Position numbers and translations under genes: made by a program. From Populus alba (Eukaryota; Streptophyta; Magnoliopsida; Malpighiales; Salicaceae), in contig NC_133302.1 of the NCBI RefSeq assembly GCF_005239225.2, positions 13,115,991 to 13,179,990 of the forward strand: DNA of 64,000 bases, read 5' to 3'. Of the stretch, positions 61,201 to 64,000 are shown in pieces. Positions within the stretch are counted from its first letter, which is position 1. The number at the start of each line of letters is the position of its first letter. Below the pieces are notes generated by a model. That model searched no databases. It worked only from the letters and a program-made list of their open reading frames with translations, and was not told the DNA's origin.

Positions 61201-62290
61201 TTGTACGGACTAAAACAAGCTCCTCGAGCTTGGTTTAGTAGAATTGAAGCGCACTTTGTAAGTGAAGGATTTCAGAGGTGCTATAGTGAACAAACATTGT
61301 TCGTTAAAACCATCAATAAAGGTACAATTCTTATTGTGAGTATTTATGTGGATGACTTGATATATACTAGTGATGATGACGTTATGATGAGTAAATTTAA
61401 AGAGTCTATATTAAGGGAATTTGATATGTCTGATTTGGGGGGTATGAGGTTTTTCCTTGGCATAGAGGTTTTGCAAACTGCTAATGGTATATATATCTGC
61501 TAAAGAAAATATGCACTGGATGTTCTAAATTGTTTTTGGAATGGAGGATAGCAATGCTGTGTGTAGTCCCAATGTACCAGGTTCAAAATTATACAGTGAT
61601 GAAGGAGGAGTCAAAGTTAACGAAACATATTTTAAGCAAATAGTTGAAAGTCTCATGTATCTCACCACCACTAGACCTGATATAATGTTCATTGTGAGCT
61701 TAATTAGTCGTTACATGTCTAAGACTACAAAGCTACATTTGCAGCCAAAAGAACTTTCAGGTACTTGAAAGGGACGGTGAGCTACGAGATACTTTACAAA
61801 AGGGGTGAAGCTGAAGAGCTTCTCGCATTCACTGATAGTGATTACGCCGAAGATGTTGAGGACAAGAAAAGCACCTCTGGATATGTTTTTTTGATGAATT
61901 CAGGAGCTATTTCATGGTCTTCAAAGAAGCAACCACTAGTTACATTATCGACCACTGAGGCTGAATTTGTTGTAGCTGCAAACTGTGCTTGTCAGACTGT
62001 TTGGATGAGGAGAATACTGGAGAAGATAGGGCATAAGCAAGAAGGAAGCACTACAATCATGAGTGACAGCAACTCAGTCATTAAACTCTCTAAAAATCCT
62101 ATCATGCATGGCAAAAGCAAGTATATAGATGTGTGGTTCCATTTTCTTTGAGATGTGGTTAAAGATGGTGTTATCAAGTTGGAATTTTGTAGCACAAAGG
62201 ATCAAATAGCTGACGTGATGACTAAGCCACTGAAGTTGGAACATTTTCTGAGACTGCGACAGATGGTAGGAATATGTGAAGTATCAGATA
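58291..62290 (+). pseudogene. Copia-4 gag-pol polyprotein (degenerate)
   Basis: The start ATG is at 58291 (MSEEKHFLQPAIPHFDG). The gag UBN2 domain is followed by an RG-rich linker (GGRGRGRGDYRGRGRGRG) and a zinc knuckle CYKCHQLGHF that loses frame just after its histidine (about 59052). Pre-integrase, integrase (LIHADICGPI, LRTDRGGEF), RT (LDVKSAFLHG, YGLKQAPRAW, IYVDDLIYTS) and RNase H (FTDSDYAED, STTEAEF) remain recognisable. Stops occur at 58388, 58571, 59182, 59422, 60982 and many other places, with several frameshifts. It would have been about 1300 residues. The element has long been unable to encode its proteins. Confidence 0.94.
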
Positions 62291-62328
62291 AACTAAATAC
62301 TTGAAAGTGTTTAGTTTAAAGGAGGGAA

Positions 62329-62567
62329 TGATAAGTTATTGCTTAAGTTTTTTAGTTATAGTAGAATTGTTTGTTAGAATAAATCCTTGTCTTTCAGGGT
62401 GTTAGTTGCATAAGCTTGACAATTTATCTGTTACGTGTACCACAATGCTATTGTCATGCATTAGTAGGCTGTTATTTCTCTTTTCTGTTACTCTGTAAAG
62501 GCTATTTAAGCCAAGTCCAGTTATTGAAGAAGTAATTCATTCTTCTTCCAAATTGTTGTTCCTTACA
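62329..62567 (+). repeat. 3' LTR of Copia-4
   Basis: 239 bp, same ends as the 5' LTR, followed by GCTTA. Confidence 0.96.
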
Positions 62568-62588
62568 GCTTAAATTTCGGACTTTGAT

Positions 62589-62894
62589 TTACGTCTCCAG
62601 TAGGAATTTTCCTGTTTTCCCTATTATTTCCTGGAATTCTGCAAGTAAGGGTTGTAGTGCTCTTAGGATGCTGGGGGGTTCAGTTCCAATTCCCCCACCA
62701 ACTACTGCCATGAAAATCTCATTAGCCCTTTTGGTCTCCTCTATAAATTTCACTCCATCAACTAGAAATATCGGCTTCCCTTTTGTCTTTGGCTCTACAG
62801 CAAAGAAGTCCTCTTTTATGGGATCCAACACAACCTTTTGCCCTCCCTTCTTGAATACATATACATTATCACGGCCCATATAGGTAACATCCAT
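62589..62894 (-). pseudogene. Ty3/gypsy pol fragment, protease-RT linker
   Basis: The minus strand reads MDVTYMGRDNVYVFKKGG, LDPIKEDFFAVEPKTKG and FLVDGVKFIEETKR. This is the conserved stretch between the protease and reverse transcriptase of plant Ty3/gypsy polyproteins. The first residues match, inverted, the VTYRGRDNV at the very end of the window, so it is an inverted relative of the sequence that continues beyond 64000. Isolated fragment. Confidence 0.75.
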
Positions 62895-62941
62895 ATCAAA
62901 TTGCTAATGGTACCCGAACAACCTTGTTGGTACCGCTCACG

Positions 62942-63098
62942 TGCATAGACAGTTGAGCTATCAATAAGATCACAGTTAAGTATAGATTTCCCATTTCTGG
63001 ACTGGAGGATATGCTAGACTTGCTGGCTGGGTCCAAAATCTTTTCAAAAATTGATTTACGGAGTGGATACCATCAGATTCGAATCAAACCCAGTGATT
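62942..63098 (+). pseudogene. Ty3/gypsy reverse transcriptase fragment
   Basis: CIDS, a stop, [31 protein letters not shown] and [13 protein letters not shown]: the N-terminal RT motif of gypsy elements, with one stop at 62954-62956. It is joined directly to gag sequence at about 63099, an order that never occurs in an intact element. Confidence 0.85.
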
Positions 63099-63505
63099 AC
63101 ATGAAATCCCTGAAGATAAAAAGGTAAAGTTAGTCGCCTATAGATTAATGGGAGGAGCCTTCGCTTGGTGGGAACAACTACAACTCACATGGATGAGAAA
63201 AGGGATGGTACAAACATGATCAAAGATGAGATGATTTCTACCATACAGGTATTTGCCACCAAATTATAAGCAGATACTATTTCAGCAGTACCAGGAATAC
63301 AGACAGGGGAGTCGGACGATTCAAGTGTATGTTGAGGAATTCCACAGATTATCTTTTCGTAATAACCTATTGGAAACGGATGCCCAACAAGTCGCTAGAA
63401 GGTTCGTTGGAGGATTGCATTTGAATATACAAGACTGAGTTTCAATGCATACCATCTATTCCTTAACTGAAGCCATTAATTTGGATACAAAAGCAGAGGT
63501 GTAAT
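63099..63505 (+). pseudogene. Ty3/gypsy gag fragment
   Basis: [27 protein letters not shown], then YLPPNYKQILFQQYQEYRQG and LSFRNNLLETDAQQVARRF: the retrotransposon gag core domain (AWW...LPP...Q.Y..). Stops at about 63219 and 63435 break it. Downstream (63510-63700) only weakly coding sequence is left before the protease. Confidence 0.85.
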
Positions 63506-63710
63506 TGGACAGAAAAAAGACGATAGTCGTGACAAGGACCTCCTCTGATACTTCACATATAGAAGCACATAAAGGGAAGTTCCCATTAAACCCACCACCT
63601 CCACCGACCCAGCTTTACTAAGGGACCAAGTGGTAGCAGGGCGCGGATGAGGACTGCAGGAGCGGTGCCTCCAGAAGCACCAAGGAATCCAGTGTATTGT
63701 GAACATAAAG

Positions 63711-64000
63711 GTATGTGATGTTATTATTGATAGTAGCAGTAGCGAGAACATGGTATCCAAAACAATGGTGACGAAACTAGGTTTGAAGACTGAGAAACAC
63801 CCATTATCATACAAATGGCTGGATCAGGCGGGGTGCAGAGACAAAGGTCACTAAGACCTACCACATTCAATTCTCCATTAGAAAAAATTACATGGATGAG
63901 ATTACTTGTGATGTTGTTGAAATGGATGTCTGCCATATAATCTAGGTAGGTTATGGCAATTTCATGTGGTTGTTACCTATAGGGGCCGTGATAATGTATG
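63711..64000 (+). pseudogene. Ty3/gypsy protease fragment running off the window
   Basis: CDVIIDSSSSENMVSKTMV, TKLGLKTEKHP, then after frame slips a remnant of the strand leading to GRLWQFHVVVTYRGRDNV. The active-site triplet that should be D-S/T-G reads DSS. The frame is broken several times. The element continues past the window end. Confidence 0.8.

Larger units (their letters stand above)
57959..62567 (+). mobile_element. Copia-4, full-length but old Ty1/copia element (4.6 kb)
   Basis: Two 239 bp LTRs (57959-58197 and 62329-62567) have TGATAA...CCTTACA ends and a perfect target duplication GCTTA (57954-57958 and 62568-62572). The primer site TGGTATCAGAGC is at 58201-58212 and the polypurine tract AAAGGAGGGAA precedes the 3' LTR. 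I count 18 differences in 239 positions (7.5%), so it is the oldest of the three complete copia elements. The coding region has many lesions. Confidence 0.97.

Overview
The window is eukaryotic nuclear DNA from a flowering plant. The evidence is spliced genes with GT-AG introns, TIR-NBS-LRR (TNL) resistance genes, Ty1/copia elements primed by initiator-Met tRNA, a plant-type LINE and very AT-rich intergenic DNA. The gene content and the small dispersed repeats fit a woody eudicot such as poplar or willow (Salicaceae). That genus-level placement is inference; nothing in the window proves it.

Layout. 1-5453: a 2.1 kb duplicated block carrying a fragment of a SAC9-type phosphoinositide phosphatase gene, fused to an HSP70 exon fragment, which abuts a 5'-truncated copia element (Copia-1). 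5467-14700: a dead TNL gene (TNL-1) whose first intron holds a full-length copia element (Copia-2, 5974-13386, 330 bp LTRs, TSD GAAAG). 14700-22700: remnants of a rhodanese-like gene and of an organellar rps16 exon, then a gene-free patchwork of duplicated leader-like blocks and MITE-like repeats, with one copia solo LTR. 22949-28095: TNL-2, the one protein-coding gene that looks intact (five exons, about 1283 residues). 28876-38286: a minus-strand rhodanese-like chloroplast protein gene that carries frameshifts and a nonsense codon and is split by a LINE. 39400-49320: an AT-rich tandem array split by a 2.9 kb solo-LTR-like insertion, which is itself split by Copia-3 (1% LTR divergence). 49317-51709: second copy of the 2.1 kb block, here continuing into the SAC9 WW-domain exon. 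51710-57560: repeats, including a complete hAT-type MITE and a 5-copy 230 bp tandem array. 57959-62567: Copia-4, old and degenerate. 62589-64000: scrambled Ty3/gypsy pieces running off the window end.

Function. Only TNL-2 is likely to make a working protein: an intracellular immune receptor with an N-terminal hydrophobic segment, TIR, NB-ARC, LRR and C-JID domains. TNL-1 is its broken paralog. Both TNLs are followed by the 3' end of the rhodanese-like gene in the same orientation, so the duplicated unit included both genes. Almost everything else is transposon sequence or gene debris, as expected of a rapidly rearranging resistance-gene cluster. No CRISPR, tRNA or rRNA gene was seen, and no new multi-gene system could be supported.
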